From NCBI RefSeq assembly GCF_012349115.1, contig NZ_PQIG01000066.1:1-64000 (forward strand): 64,000 bases of DNA, written 5' to 3'. This DNA is from Rhizobium ruizarguesonis (lineage in GTDB: Bacteria; Pseudomonadota; Alphaproteobacteria; Rhizobiales; Rhizobiaceae). The position numbers were made by a program, and so were the translations under genes. The notes below the pieces were generated by a model. The model was given only the letters and a program-made list of their open reading frames with translations, searched no databases and was not told where the DNA came from. Numbering within the stretch: the first letter of the stretch is position 1; the number at the start of each line of letters is the position of its first letter. This document shows, in pieces, positions 1 to 9,108 of the stretch.

Positions 1-15
1 GTCCCAATGAATCAC

Positions 16-76
16 AAACCCCTGGACGGTGCCAGGGGTTTGTCAGCAGTCTGAGCCGCCTTCAGGGCGGCTTTTT
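16..76 (+). terminator. Two consecutive hairpins at the left edge, the second a rho-independent terminator
   Basis: A 9-10 bp inverted repeat (AAACCCCTGG ... CCAGGGGTTT, 16-41) is followed by GCCGCC-TTCA-GGGCGGC and a T-run (54-76). The second has the form of an intrinsic terminator reading rightward and probably closes a transcript that starts left of the window. Confidence 0.6.
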
Positions 77-84
77 GTTTGGTA

Positions 85-175
85 ACGGGTCGAGGATTTA
101 ACGCCTCGTCAGGGCCCGCAAGAAGGCAAAGCCGACGCAGCGGGACAGAAAACTACAAAGCCTGCCCCCGCAACC
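85..175 (+). repeat. Initiator-tRNA-like 3' end, degenerate copy
   Basis: CCTCGTCAGG (91-100 area) matches the D-arm/anticodon-stem segment of a rhizobial initiator tRNA. AAGCCTGCCCCCGCAACCA (158-175 area) matches its T-arm/acceptor 3' end including CCA. The anticodon region between them is replaced by unrelated sequence, so this is a relic and not a working tRNA. It is followed directly by the 195 bp repeat at 176-370. Confidence 0.5.
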
Positions 176-370
176 AAATTCCTCTCTAAAGATCAGAGCC
201 TACCTTCCTATCGCTGGCGGAAAAGCTTCGCTTTCCCTGGCGATGGTAGCTCCTCGTTCGCAGAGCTCACCATAACCTGAAGGGTGAGAGGTCGATCGGG
301 CCTGCCCGATAAAACAGTCCAGTGGACTGTTTTAAGACCCGAACGGGACAAATCCTGCCCCCGAAACCAA
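176..370 (+). repeat. 195-bp hairpin-rich repeat with initiator-tRNA-like segments, copy 1
   Basis: This is almost identical to 20875-21070, in the same orientation. It contains a long hairpin (ATCGC...GGAAAAGC-TTC-GCTTTCC...GCGAT), then CATAACCTGAAGG, which is the anticodon-loop region of initiator tRNA. Further hairpins follow: ATCGGGC/GCCCGAT, the perfect arms AAAACAGTCCA/TGGACTGTTTT, and CCCGAACGGG. It ends in AAATCCTGCCCCCGAAACCA, a slightly altered tRNA 3' end. It may be a tRNA-derived repeat family or the scar of repeated integration at a tRNA gene. Confidence 0.7.
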
Positions 371-408
371 CGATACTTGAATATTTGCCCATGCAAGTCG
401 CTTGACAG

Positions 409-442
409 AAAGCTCCTCCGCCTAAGCGTCGAGGAGCTTTTT
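409..442 (+). terminator. Terminator-like hairpin downstream of repeat copy 1
   Basis: AAAGCTCCTC (409-418) pairs with GAGGAGCTTT (431-440), followed by Ts. A hairpin of the same AAAGC...GCTTT type, with a different stem sequence, follows each of the other two tRNA-like repeat loci. Confidence 0.6.
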
Positions 443-693
443 GCGTTTCTGCTGGGTGTCCAGTTCCCCGGACGCCAGCTGGCCTGCCACGGAACTTTCA
501 TCCGGCAGCGATGAGAGCCTCGGCGGTTTTTGAACCGCAAGATGGCGCGGTGCAACCGGCGGAAATGCGAAGCTTTCATCTTGCACAGCGAACCACTCGT
601 CTCAAAACGTCCCTGAGCCCGGACACATCATAACCAGCGACGACATAACTGCGACGGCATTGTATGAGGTGCGTCGCCGTTGTACCATGTAGT

Positions 694-723
694 CTGACAA
701 GTGCGCGCAGTGCTCATTATATA
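694..723 (+). promoter_or_regulatory. Candidate sigma-70-type promoter upstream of nuoH
   Basis: CTGACA (694-699) and TATATA (718-723) are separated by 18 bp and lie 55 bp upstream of the nuoH start. No other feature was seen between 443 and 778. The match is by eye and weak. Confidence 0.3.
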
Positions 724-778
724 GCCGGAGCCAAAGTCCGGTCGTGCGCTTCAACCCGATGAATAAGTAGCCGGGATC

Positions 779-1780
779 ATGGAACTTATCGTCGCCCTTG
801 GCCTGATCGTCTTGAAGGTCGCGTTGCTGATTGCGATCCTGCTGTTGCTACCCTTGCCGCTAACCTGGCTGGAACGCAAGATCGCCGGGCACATGCAGCA
901 GCGGATGGGGCCGATGCGCGTGGGATGGCACGGGCTGTTGCAGCCGGTGGCGGACGGAATCAAGCTCCTGACCAAAGAGGATCACATCCCGGCCGAGGCC
1001 GACCGGTTCCTGTTCAAACTGGCGCCAATCTTGGCGCTCGCCCCGCCCTTTGTGGTGTTCGTCGCGATCCCCTTCGGCGAAACTGTCTCGGTCCTCGGCC
1101 ACGAGATCACGCTCTACGTCTCCAACATGAATGTGGCGCTCCTTTTCGTTTTCTCGGTGATCGGGATCGAGGTTTATGGCGTCATCTTCGGCGGCTGGGC
1201 CTCCAACAGCAAATACGCTGTCCTGGGCAGCCTCAGGACCTGCGCGCAGATGATCAGCTACGAAATCCCGATGGGGTTCGCGGTCATCGGCGTGGTCATG
1301 CTGGCGCAATCGATGAGCCTGCTCGAGATCGTGCGGGCGCAGGCCGATGTCTGGAACATCGTCTACCAACCGGTCGGATTCTTCGTGTTCTTCGTCGCCG
1401 GATTGGCCGAAGCGCAGCGCATTCCCTTCGACCTGGCGGAGGCGGAGGGTGATCTGGGGGCCGGGTTCCATACCGAATACAGCGGTATCCGCTTTGCCTT
1501 CTTCATGGTCAGCGAATATGCCATCGTATTGCTTGTGTCGGTCCTGGTGGTGATCCTGTTCTTCGGCGGTTGGAACGGAGTTCTGATTCCCTTGCCACCG
1601 CTCCTGTGGTTTGTGCTCAAGATCGCGTTCTTCGTCTATGTGTTTATCTGGTTCCGCTTCACTTTCCCCCGCTACCGCTACGACCAACTGATGGCGATCG
1701 GATGGAAAGTCTTGCTTCCTCTTTCAATGGCGAACATAATTATAACCGGTGTACTTTTAGGGGTCGTAGCGGCTCCGTAA
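779..1780 (+). CDS. nuoH: NADH-quinone oxidoreductase subunit H
   Basis: This is the membrane subunit of complex I that forms the quinone-binding cavity together with NuoB and NuoD. The protein has 333 residues, the normal length, with about eight hydrophobic helices. The signature LERKIAGHMQQRMGP lies near residues 31-45. The acidic loop EGDLGAGFHTEYSG begins near residue 222 and is the variant of the family's ESELVAGFxxEY motif. The start has only a weak Shine-Dalgarno. It is the first gene of a short plus-strand operon with nuoI and a CBS gene, separated from the minus-strand operon carrying the other subunits. This is normally encoded next to nuoG and nuoI, so the isolated position reflects a rearranged paralogous cluster. 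Confidence 0.95.
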   Translation: MELIVALGLIVLKVALLIAILLLLPLPLTWLERKIAGHMQQRMGPMRVGWHGLLQPVADGIKLLTKEDHIPAEADRFLFKLAPILALAPPFVVFVAIPFGETVSVLGHEITLYVSNMNVALLFVFSVIGIEVYGVIFGGWASNSKYAVLGSLRTCAQMISYEIPMGFAVIGVVMLAQSMSLLEIVRAQADVWNIVYQPVGFFVFFVAGLAEAQRIPFDLAEAEGDLGAGFHTEYSGIRFAFFMVSEYAIVLLVSVLVVILFFGGWNGVLIPLPPLLWFVLKIAFFVYVFIWFRFTFPRYRYDQLMAIGWKVLLPLSMANIIITGVLLGVVAAP

Positions 1781-1791
1781 GCGAGGCGGCG

Positions 1792-2358
1792 ATGTCGCGC
1801 GCGCAGGACAGAGTTGGAACATGGATTGGTTGGGCGTTCTTTGCCGATCTGGCGAGCGCCTTGGCTCTGACCTTCGGCTATATGTTCTCCAGATCCGTGA
1901 CCATGCAGTATCCGGACAAGGAAAAGTGGCTGCCCTACTCCCGCTATCGCGGGCATCACTTCCTGACGCGGGATGAAGAGGGCGAGATCAAGTGCGTGGC
2001 CTGCGAACTCTGCGCGCGGATCTGTCCCTGCGACTGTATCGAAGTCGTCCCCTACGAAGACGAGAAGGGCAAGCGGCACCCGGCCAAATTCGAGATCGAC
2101 ACGGCCCGCTGCCTGTTCTGCGGGCTGTGCGAGGACGCCTGCCCGGCGGACGCGATCGCGCTTGGCCAACAATACGAATTCTCGAGTTTTTCCTCGGCTG
2201 ACCTGGTGATCGGGCGCGATGATCTGCTCGCCAAGCCGGGCAAGGCGGCAACCGGCGGCGGCGTGGTTGCCGCGCGCCTGAATACGAAGAAGGACGTACT
2301 TGTCGAGACGAAAGAGACGCAGGGCTACAACTGGTGGCGGAATATCCGGCGAACATGA
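1792..2358 (+). CDS. nuoI: NADH-quinone oxidoreductase subunit I, 2x[4Fe-4S]
   Basis: This is the complex I subunit that carries two tetranuclear iron-sulfur clusters between NuoG and NuoB. The protein has 188 residues. Two CxxCxxCxxxCP motifs are clear: CVACELCARICP near residue 68 and CLFCGLCEDACP near residue 107. The reading frame is open further upstream, but the ATG at 1792 is 11 bp after the nuoH stop, has a GAGG-like site, and gives the expected length. The C-terminus ends in an aromatic, basic tail (YNWWRNIRR). It is co-transcribed with nuoH. Confidence 0.95.
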   Translation: MSRAQDRVGTWIGWAFFADLASALALTFGYMFSRSVTMQYPDKEKWLPYSRYRGHHFLTRDEEGEIKCVACELCARICPCDCIEVVPYEDEKGKRHPAKFEIDTARCLFCGLCEDACPADAIALGQQYEFSSFSSADLVIGRDDLLAKPGKAATGGGVVAARLNTKKDVLVETKETQGYNWWRNIRRT

Positions 2359-2403
2359 ACGCGCGCCAGCTGTCAAACCGAAGCGCTCGGAAAGGAGGCT
2401 CAG

Positions 2404-2844
2404 ATGTTTGTCGGTGAAATCATGAAAAACAAGGGTGTCGGTGTCATCGCAGTTGCTCCCGATCAGACGATGGTGGAGGTACTGCGGCTGTTTCGAGACA
2501 ACAATATCGGCTTCGTCGTCGTCAGCCGATCGAACGGTAAATACCTCGGTACGCTGTCGGAGCGGGACTGCTGCAATGCGGTGGCGGAATACGGGGCCGA
2601 GGCGGCGGCAAAGCGGGTCGCGGACATCATGAACCGCAATGTGGCGACGTGTTCGACACAGGATTTGCTGCCCGTCGCGATGGGGATCATGACCCAGCGG
2701 CGTACGCGCCATGTGCTGGTCACGGATGGAGGCGACGTTGTCGGCGTGGTCAGCATCGGCGACGTGGTTAAACACAGGCTCGACGAAGCGCAGCGTACAG
2801 AGCAGGATCTGCAGGATTACATATGCGGGACCAGGTATCACTGA
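2404..2844 (+). CDS. Tandem CBS-domain protein
   Basis: The 146-residue protein consists almost only of two CBS domains (about residues 5-60 and 73-130), each with the usual GVVSIGDVV-type end. Such small proteins bind adenine nucleotides as energy sensors and often modulate a partner. It has a strong AAAGGAGG ribosome site and lies 45 bp after nuoI, so it is probably co-expressed with this complex I. A role as a nucleotide- or NADH-responsive regulator of the enzyme is inference from position only. Its stop is 75 bp from the stop of the convergent nuoG. Confidence 0.85.
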   Translation: MFVGEIMKNKGVGVIAVAPDQTMVEVLRLFRDNNIGFVVVSRSNGKYLGTLSERDCCNAVAEYGAEAAAKRVADIMNRNVATCSTQDLLPVAMGIMTQRRTRHVLVTDGGDVVGVVSIGDVVKHRLDEAQRTEQDLQDYICGTRYH

Positions 2845-2918
2845 CGTCGCCAACTCGATGTGAAGACGCTGGCGCGGGCAGCTTGCCGCGGAGCCTCGCG
2901 GTGCCCGACCCCAAATCT

Positions 2919-5498
2919 TCAGACCCCACGCCAGATCCGGCCTGGGCGGTCGACCTCAAGAGTGGCATGCGCCTTCTGGACTTCCACCGCGCATGGATAT
3001 TCGCCCCGCCGCAGCAGGCTGTTGAGACGCAAGGCTCTATAGTTTTCCGGAACGAAGACGAGGCCCTTGGGAAACCGCCTGTCGACCTTGAGCTGCGCCG
3101 TCAGTTCGCCCTGGCCGGAACGCACGATTACCTGATCGCCATCCGAAAGGCCAAGCTCCGCGGTATCCTGCGCGCTCATCGCGACATAGGGATCGTTGGC
3201 GAGCGTGTTCAGGATGTCCGACCGTTCGGAAAGATATCCGTTGTGGAACAGGCAGTCGCCGGTGATCAGCATGAGCCGGTCGGCTGCTGTCGGGACGGGC
3301 GGCGGCGCAGGGAGCATGCCAGCCGGTAGTGTTGGCACCGCCCTGGTGAAAGCGCCGTCGGCGCCAAGCCCGTCCTGCGTCAACCCCTGATAGGCCGGAA
3401 CCAGCCGGGCAATCTCGTCGAAAATTTCGGCTTGCGTCGATGGCCGCAGCGCCTGGTTGCGTAGCGCCGCGACGAAGTCGACAATCGCCAGATTGCCTCG
3501 CGCCTCGAAAACGGGCTCACGGAATTTGCGAACATTCTGGATCCGACCCTCGTTGTTGGTGAACGTTCCGGATTCCTCGCCGTAGCCCGCCGCGGGCAAG
3601 ACGACCTCGGCCATGCCCGCCGTATCCGTGAGGAACGCGTCCTGCACGATCAGGAGATCGGCGGCGCCAAGCGCCCGCGTCGCAAAGTCCCGGTCGGGAT
3701 AGGCGACCAGGGGGTCGGTTCCGACGATGTAGAGCGCGCCCATCCGCCCACCGACGCAGAGCTCCAGCATGGCGTCGAGATCCGCGCCGGGTTCAGACGG
3801 GATTTCGGCGCCCCAGTTTCGTGCAAGAGTTGCGCGCGCCGCGTCATCGGCGACCGCCCGCAGCCCCGGCAGAGCCGCCGGCAGGACCCCCATGTCCCAG
3901 GCGCCCATCTGGTTGGCACGGTCGAAGAGAAACTGCATCGCCGGGCCCTTGCCTAGCAGGCGGAGAACGTGCAGCAGGTTGTTGAGCTGCTGCAGCGTCG
4001 CGCGCGCTTCGGGTGATCTCAGGAGGTCGACGCTGACAAGCACGGTGACGCTGCGGCCTTCCTTGAGCGCGGCGGCCAGGCGATCCGGCCCGTCACTGCC
4101 GGCGCCCGCCGCCGGCCTGCCGATTGTCGCGTCGATGTCCGCAAAAGCGCCGCCCGGCAAGGCCAGACCAGCTGCCGCCACGAGACCGGCCACCACCGTC
4201 GCAAGGCTTGCCGCTTCTCCGCCTGGAGGCACACGAACCACCACCCTGGCATCGGCGTCCAGACGCGATGGCCGCGCCGATAGCATGAGCAATCCGGTCT
4301 GCCGCCGCCGCGCGCCGTCCCGCAGCAGGTATTCGGTGACCGGGTTCTCCTCGGTTATATTGCCTCCGACGACGAGCACGCAGTCGTTGCCGATTACGTC
4401 GTCCAGCGGCGTGCGGCTGTAGAAAGTTCCCAATAGCGGGCCGAGCGTATCGAAGGGCGCGGCCCAGCGTGACGAACAATCAATGTTGTTGGTCCGGAAT
4501 ACTGTTCGCATCAGCTTCTGGAACTGATAAAGCACCTCGTTGGGCAGGCGAGGCGAGGCCAGCCCGCCGGCATCCTTGCTCTCGACGGCCAACAGTCGCC
4601 GACGCAGATAGTCCCCCGCTTCCTCCCAGGAAACCGGAACCAGGGCGCCATCCTGACGGATCATTGGCTGCTTGATCCGGTCCCGGCTTGCAACGAAATC
4701 GAGGCCGAAGCGTCCTCGCACGCAGAGAGTTTCGTGGTTGACACCTTCGTCCCACTTCGAGCGCACCCGCATGAACTCGCCCTTGCGCGTGCCCACCGTC
4801 AGCTGGCAACCGGTGCCACAATGCGGGCAGACCGTGTCGGTCTCTACGAGATCCCAGGGGCGCGCCTTGTAGCGGTAGGGGAAGCTCATCAGCGCGCCGA
4901 CCGGGCAGACCTCGACGCAATTGCCGCATTGGTCGCAACTCGCCAGACTGCCCTCGAAGCCGGTGACGGCGGTATCCATGCCTTTTTCGACGGTGCCCAA
5001 CGCCACCGCACCGACGACCTCCTCACACATCCGGACGCAGCGCTGGCACTGGATGCAGCGGTTGACGTTCATGATGATGACCGGGCTCAGACGAATGTCC
5101 TCGGAGTGGAACACACGTTTGTCATCGCGGAATTGGCTTTCGCGAGGCCCGTAGGCCATTACCATGTCCTGAAGCTCGCATTCGCCGCCCTTGTCGCAGA
5201 TCGGGCAGTCGAGGGGGTGGTTGGCGAGCAGCATGTCGAGCATGGAAGAGCGCGTTTCCTCGATTAGAGGCGTGTTCGTCCGCACGACCATGCCATCGGT
5301 GGCCGCAGTGGCGCAGGACGGCTGCAACCGCCGCACGCCCTCGATCTCCACCAGGCACATGCGGCACGAAGCCAGCGGCGGCAGCCGCTTCAGATAGCAG
5401 AAGGTCGGGACGTCGATGCCCAAACGCTGGGCGGCCTGCAGCACTGTCGAGCCAGCCTCAACTTCCAGCGTTTGTTCGTCGATCGTGACTTTAAGCAT
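2919..5498 (-). CDS. nuoG: NADH-quinone oxidoreductase subunit G
   Basis: This is the large iron-sulfur subunit of the peripheral arm, 859 residues. The N-terminus has a plant-type [2Fe-2S] ligand set (C34, C45, C48, C62). It is followed by the HPLDCPICDKGGEC region, a ferredoxin-like pair of [4Fe-4S] motifs (CIQCQRCVRMC and CDQCGNCVEVCP) and CPHCGTGC, the extra N7-type site at the start of a molybdopterin-oxidoreductase-like domain. The latter fills the C-terminal two thirds. The ATG at 5498 is preceded by GAGGAAA and is preferred over a frame start nine codons upstream. It is the last gene of the minus-strand operon. Confidence 0.93.
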   Translation of the reverse strand: MLKVTIDEQTLEVEAGSTVLQAAQRLGIDVPTFCYLKRLPPLASCRMCLVEIEGVRRLQPSCATAATDGMVVRTNTPLIEETRSSMLDMLLANHPLDCPICDKGGECELQDMVMAYGPRESQFRDDKRVFHSEDIRLSPVIIMNVNRCIQCQRCVRMCEEVVGAVALGTVEKGMDTAVTGFEGSLASCDQCGNCVEVCPVGALMSFPYRYKARPWDLVETDTVCPHCGTGCQLTVGTRKGEFMRVRSKWDEGVNHETLCVRGRFGLDFVASRDRIKQPMIRQDGALVPVSWEEAGDYLRRRLLAVESKDAGGLASPRLPNEVLYQFQKLMRTVFRTNNIDCSSRWAAPFDTLGPLLGTFYSRTPLDDVIGNDCVLVVGGNITEENPVTEYLLRDGARRRQTGLLMLSARPSRLDADARVVVRVPPGGEAASLATVVAGLVAAAGLALPGGAFADIDATIGRPAAGAGSDGPDRLAAALKEGRSVTVLVSVDLLRSPEARATLQQLNNLLHVLRLLGKGPAMQFLFDRANQMGAWDMGVLPAALPGLRAVADDAARATLARNWGAEIPSEPGADLDAMLELCVGGRMGALYIVGTDPLVAYPDRDFATRALGAADLLIVQDAFLTDTAGMAEVVLPAAGYGEESGTFTNNEGRIQNVRKFREPVFEARGNLAIVDFVAALRNQALRPSTQAEIFDEIARLVPAYQGLTQDGLGADGAFTRAVPTLPAGMLPAPPPVPTAADRLMLITGDCLFHNGYLSERSDILNTLANDPYVAMSAQDTAELGLSDGDQVIVRSGQGELTAQLKVDRRFPKGLVFVPENYRALRLNSLLRRGEYPCAVEVQKAHATLEVDRPGRIWRGV

Positions 5499-5531
5499 GG
5501 TTTCCTCACAACCCTGATCCAGCACACTCCT

Positions 5532-6797
5532 TCAGTGAAACGGGCACCTCCGCTCCTCGACATGGGCGACGAATTCATCTCGGAAATGCGCGAGTGCTGC
5601 ACGCAATCCCATCGCTGCACCGTCACCCAAGGCACAAAACGTATTGCCGAAAATGCCCTTGCAGAGCATCTCCAACTGCTCCAGATCGCCGGGTGCGCCA
5701 TCCCCGCCTTCAACCCGGCGCAGGACCTTCACGACCCAGTTCAATCCTTCCCGGCAGGGCGTGCACTTGCCGCAGGACTCATGGTGGAAGAACTCGATGA
5801 TCCTGGTGGCGACCTTGACCATGCAGGTGCTATCGTCGATCACGATAACGCCAGCCGAACCGAGCATCGAGCCGGCGGCAGCCAGCGAGTCAAAATCCAT
5901 CCTCACCTCCAGCCCGTGCTCAGGGATGACCGGCGCTGAGACCCCACCCGGGATCACCGCCTTGATCTTGCGTCCCGGCAACGCCCCGCCGGCATGTTCC
6001 TCGACCAGTTCGCGCAGTGGTATGCCCATCGGCAACTCGTAGAGGCCGGGTTTGCGCACCTGCCCACTGAGGCAGTAGAGCTTCGGGCCGGGGCTCTTGT
6101 CCGGGCCGATGCCGCGGAACCAGTCCGCGCCCCGCGCTACGATATGCGGCACGCAGGCCAGCGTCTCGACATTGTTGATCACAGTCGGGCTGGCGTAGAG
6201 CCCGGCCACGGCCGGAAACGGCGGCTTCAATCGCGGCTGCGCCCGCTTGCCCTCGAGCGACTCGAGCATCGCAGTCTCCTCGCCGCAGATATAGGCGCCT
6301 GCGCCGCAATGGATGTGGACGGCGAAATCGAAATTCGAGCCCAGAATGCCCGTTCCCAGATAACCCTTTTCGTGTGCCTCGGCGATCGCCTGCTCCAGGC
6401 GACGGATCGCCGTCACATATTCTCCGCGGATGTAGACATAGGCGGTTTTGGCCCCAATCGCATAGGCGCTTACCGCCAGCCCCTCGATGAGCTGATGCGG
6501 ATCGCGCTCCATGATGATTCGGTCCTTGAAGGTACCTGGCTCGCCCTCATCGGCGTTGCAGCAAAGATATTTCGGCTTGTCGACCTGCTTCGGCACGAAA
6601 CTCCATTTCATGCCCGTCGGGAATCCGGCACCGCCGCGACCGCGCAGGTTGGACTGTTTGACGAGGTTAACCACCTCGTCAGGCGTGTATTCGCGCAGCG
6701 CCTTCGCCAGTGCCTGGTAGCCGCCGCTAGCCTCGTAAGTCGACAGCAGGTGACTGTCCGGCACGGCGACATTCTTGAGGAGAACCGGCTCGAACAT
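5532..6797 (-). CDS. nuoF: NADH-quinone oxidoreductase subunit F
   Basis: This is the NADH-oxidising flavoprotein of complex I, 421 residues. The FMN/NADH-binding glycine-rich segments GRGGAGFPTG and CNADEGEPGTFKDR are near residues 50-90. The [4Fe-4S] motif ESCGKCTPCREG is near residue 340, followed by the fourth Cys about 40 residues later. The ATG at 6797 is preceded by GGGAGAG and is four bases downstream of the nuoE stop. Presence of E, F and G shows that this complex oxidises NADH and is not a ferredoxin-type 11-subunit enzyme. Confidence 0.95.
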   Translation of the reverse strand: MFEPVLLKNVAVPDSHLLSTYEASGGYQALAKALREYTPDEVVNLVKQSNLRGRGGAGFPTGMKWSFVPKQVDKPKYLCCNADEGEPGTFKDRIIMERDPHQLIEGLAVSAYAIGAKTAYVYIRGEYVTAIRRLEQAIAEAHEKGYLGTGILGSNFDFAVHIHCGAGAYICGEETAMLESLEGKRAQPRLKPPFPAVAGLYASPTVINNVETLACVPHIVARGADWFRGIGPDKSPGPKLYCLSGQVRKPGLYELPMGIPLRELVEEHAGGALPGRKIKAVIPGGVSAPVIPEHGLEVRMDFDSLAAAGSMLGSAGVIVIDDSTCMVKVATRIIEFFHHESCGKCTPCREGLNWVVKVLRRVEGGDGAPGDLEQLEMLCKGIFGNTFCALGDGAAMGLRAALAHFRDEFVAHVEERRCPFH

Positions 6798-6801
6798 GGC
6801 G

Positions 6802-7311
6802 CTACTCTCCCTGCGGTCGCGCAGAGGGCTCGATGCTCGCGACCCGTTCCGTCGTAGCCCGCAGGTTGTCCAAAAGTGCATCTATCCGCGCGACATCAAG
6901 GGCGCCATGGTAATCGTCGCCGACCTGCATCACCGGAGCCATCTCGCAGGCACCGAGGCACTCGACGGAGGAAAGCGTGAACAGCCCGTCCGGCGTGGTG
7001 TCGCCCTTCCTGATCGCCAGCGCCGTTTCCAGATGCTTCAGCAGGTCCTCGGCTCCGCACAGCATGCAGGAAACATTGTCACAGAGTTGCAGGTGGAACA
7101 TGCCCACCGGCTCGGTATGGAAGAGCGTATAAAAGGTCGCCAGCTCGTAGACCCAGATCCGTTCGACTCCGAGAGTGTCGGCGACTTCTTCCAGCACCTG
7201 ACCAGGCAGATGGCCATGCTCCCTCTGCGCGATCAGAAGCGCGGGCATGATCGCAGAGCGCTGGTCGGGATACCGCGCCGCCGCCTCTTTTATCTTTTCG
7301 CGCATGGTCAT
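6802..7311 (-). CDS. nuoE: NADH-quinone oxidoreductase subunit E
   Basis: This is a thioredoxin-fold [2Fe-2S] subunit, 169 residues. Cluster ligands are visible as CDNVSC (C77, C82) and CLGAC about 40 residues later. The ATG at 7311 is chosen because AAGGA lies 10 bases upstream. A TTG at 7320 and an ATG at 7305 are alternatives. It is followed by nuoF after four bases, as expected for translational coupling. Confidence 0.93.
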   Translation of the reverse strand: MTMREKIKEAAARYPDQRSAIMPALLIAQREHGHLPGQVLEEVADTLGVERIWVYELATFYTLFHTEPVGMFHLQLCDNVSCMLCGAEDLLKHLETALAIRKGDTTPDGLFTLSSVECLGACEMAPVMQVGDDYHGALDVARIDALLDNLRATTERVASIEPSARPQGE

Positions 7312-7327
7312 CGCATTCAAATCCTTG

Positions 7328-8542
7328 CTACTTGTCCACCTCCGCCATCACCGGGTCGAGGCTGCCGAGCACGGCGATCATGTCCGCCAGATAGCGGGCG
7401 TTGGTGACCCCGAAGAGGGCCTGAAGATTGACGAAGGAGGGTGCCCGCACCTTCATGCGGAACGGTTTTGGCGACCCGTCGCTGATGATATAGAAGCCAA
7501 GCTCGCCCTTTGGCGCCTCGATCGCCGAATAGACCTCGCCCTTCGGCACCTTGAAACCATAGGCCGACAAGTCGAAATGCTGGATCAGTGCTTCCATCGA
7601 GCAATGCACCTTGTCCTTGTCCACCGGGAAGGCGATTGTTGGCATGTCGATCTGGAACGGCCCCTCGGGCATCTGGTCGAGGCATTGTTCGATGATCCGG
7701 ACGCTCTCGCGCATCTCATCGACGCGGCATCGCCAGCGCGCATAGCAATCGCCCTCATCGCGGGTAATGACGTTGAACGCGAGCCGGTCATAGATCTCGT
7801 AGGGCTCGTCGCGGCGGATGTCCCAATCGACGCCCGAGGCGCGCAGGTTCGGGCCGCTCAGGCCAAGATCGATGCCGTCCTCGGCGGAGATCACGCCGAT
7901 CCCCTGCGTGCGCTTCAGGAACACCCGATTGTTATCGACCAGCCGTTCATAGTCGCGAATCCGGTTCGGGAAGATGTCACAAAACTCCCGGATCTTGGGA
8001 AAGAACCCGTCGGGCAGATCCTCGCGCACACCGCCGACCCGGCAGAAGGAAGTGTGCATCCTCGCGCCGCTGATCATCTCCAACAGATCCATGATCATTT
8101 CGCGCTCGCGCATGACGTAGAGCAACGCGGTCATGGCGCCCAGGTCCAGCGGCAGCGCGCCGGTGATCAGGAGATGACCGGAGATCCGTGCCAGTTCGGC
8201 CATCATCACGCGGATATACTGCGCCCGCAGCGGTGCTTCTATGCCGAGCAGTTTCTCCACTGCCAGCGCGAAAGCCAGGTTGTTCGAAGGCGGGCAGAGA
8301 TAGTCGAGCCGGTCCGTCAGCGGGAAAATCTGGGTATAGGTGAAGCTCTCCGCCAGTTTTTCGGTGCCGCGGTGGAGGTAGCCGATATGCGGGTCGACGC
8401 GCTGGACGTACTCGCCGTCCAGTTCGAGGACGAGCCGAAGAACCCCATGCGTGCTGGGGTGCTGTGGGCCGAGATTGAGAAGCACTTCCTTGGTATTGAG
8501 CGCTTCATCTTCCGGCCTGCTGAGTTCGGTGACTTCGGTCAT
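7328..8542 (-). CDS. nuoD: NADH-quinone oxidoreductase subunit D
   Basis: This is the 49-kDa-type subunit that lines the quinone site, homologous to the large subunit of NiFe hydrogenases. The protein has 404 residues. The family signature LNLGPQHPSTHGVLR lies near the N-terminus, and the C-terminus ends in the expected LGSLDPVMAEVDK. The nickel-binding cysteines of hydrogenases are absent, as in all NuoD. The ATG at 8542 gives the canonical length; the frame is open upstream into nuoC. NuoC and NuoD are separate proteins here, not fused as in enterobacteria. Confidence 0.95.
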   Translation of the reverse strand: MTEVTELSRPEDEALNTKEVLLNLGPQHPSTHGVLRLVLELDGEYVQRVDPHIGYLHRGTEKLAESFTYTQIFPLTDRLDYLCPPSNNLAFALAVEKLLGIEAPLRAQYIRVMMAELARISGHLLITGALPLDLGAMTALLYVMREREMIMDLLEMISGARMHTSFCRVGGVREDLPDGFFPKIREFCDIFPNRIRDYERLVDNNRVFLKRTQGIGVISAEDGIDLGLSGPNLRASGVDWDIRRDEPYEIYDRLAFNVITRDEGDCYARWRCRVDEMRESVRIIEQCLDQMPEGPFQIDMPTIAFPVDKDKVHCSMEALIQHFDLSAYGFKVPKGEVYSAIEAPKGELGFYIISDGSPKPFRMKVRAPSFVNLQALFGVTNARYLADMIAVLGSLDPVMAEVDK

Positions 8543-8571
8543 CTCAACTTTCCGGCGTAGAACGGCCTCCC

Positions 8572-9108
8572 TTACGGAATGTCCCTGGTGGCAAGGTCGG
8601 GCTGTGTTGGCGACGGACCTTCGGCCCCGAAGGGGTTCAGCTTGTCCTTGTAGCCCCTTAAGGGGAAATCCTTGCGCTGGGGAAAGCCCTCGAAGCCTTC
8701 CCACATGTAGATCCGGCGCAGATCGGGATGCCCCGCGAACCTGATGCCATACATGTCCCAGGCCTCACGCTCGTGCCAGTTGGCGGTGCGCCAAACTCCG
8801 GTGACCGAGGGAACCTGCGGGGGATCGCCAAGCCGGCACTTGATGCGAACCCGCCAGCCGTTGGGCAGCGAATAGAGGTGGTACACCGCCTCGAACCGCG
8901 GTGTTTCGGGATAATGATCAACCCCGCAGATGTCCGAGAGGAAGTTGAATTGCAACGCCGGATGTTCTTTCAGAAACCGGCAGAACTCGACGATCTTCTC
9001 AGGTGGAACAGCAAACGCGTGAATCCCGTGCGCGGCGCCGAGGTCCTCGACGGCTTCCCCGAAACGCTCCATGATCGGAGCGCGATTGAGGGACGGCTCC
9101 ACACTCAT
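8572..9108 (-). CDS. nuoC: NADH-quinone oxidoreductase subunit C
   Basis: This is the 30-kDa-type peripheral arm subunit, 178 residues. The family signature [21 protein letters not shown] is present near residues 117-137, in the form [20 protein letters not shown]. The start ATG overlaps the nuoB stop by four bases (ATGA), indicating translational coupling. Confidence 0.95.
   Translation of the reverse strand: MSVEPSLNRAPIMERFGEAVEDLGAAHGIHAFAVPPEKIVEFCRFLKEHPALQFNFLSDICGVDHYPETPRFEAVYHLYSLPNGWRVRIKCRLGDPPQVPSVTGVWRTANWHEREAWDMYGIRFAGHPDLRRIYMWEGFEGFPQRKDFPLRGYKDKLNPFGAEGPSPTQPDLATRDIP

Noticed and set aside
208..579. Open frame of 123 codons on the minus strand through repeat copy 1, with a similar frame through copy 2 (20907-21308)
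   Set aside because: Both frames share residues only where they cross the 195-bp repeat; the rest is unrelated and arginine-rich. They arise from the repeat and not from a gene family.
860..1687. Long minus-strand frame opposite nuoH
   Set aside because: It is antisense to a strongly supported gene, has His/Asp/Arg-rich composition typical of shadow frames in GC-rich DNA, and has no ribosome site.
1678..2853. 391-codon minus-strand frame opposite nuoI and the CBS gene
   Set aside because: Both plus-strand genes have complete family motifs; the antisense frame has none.
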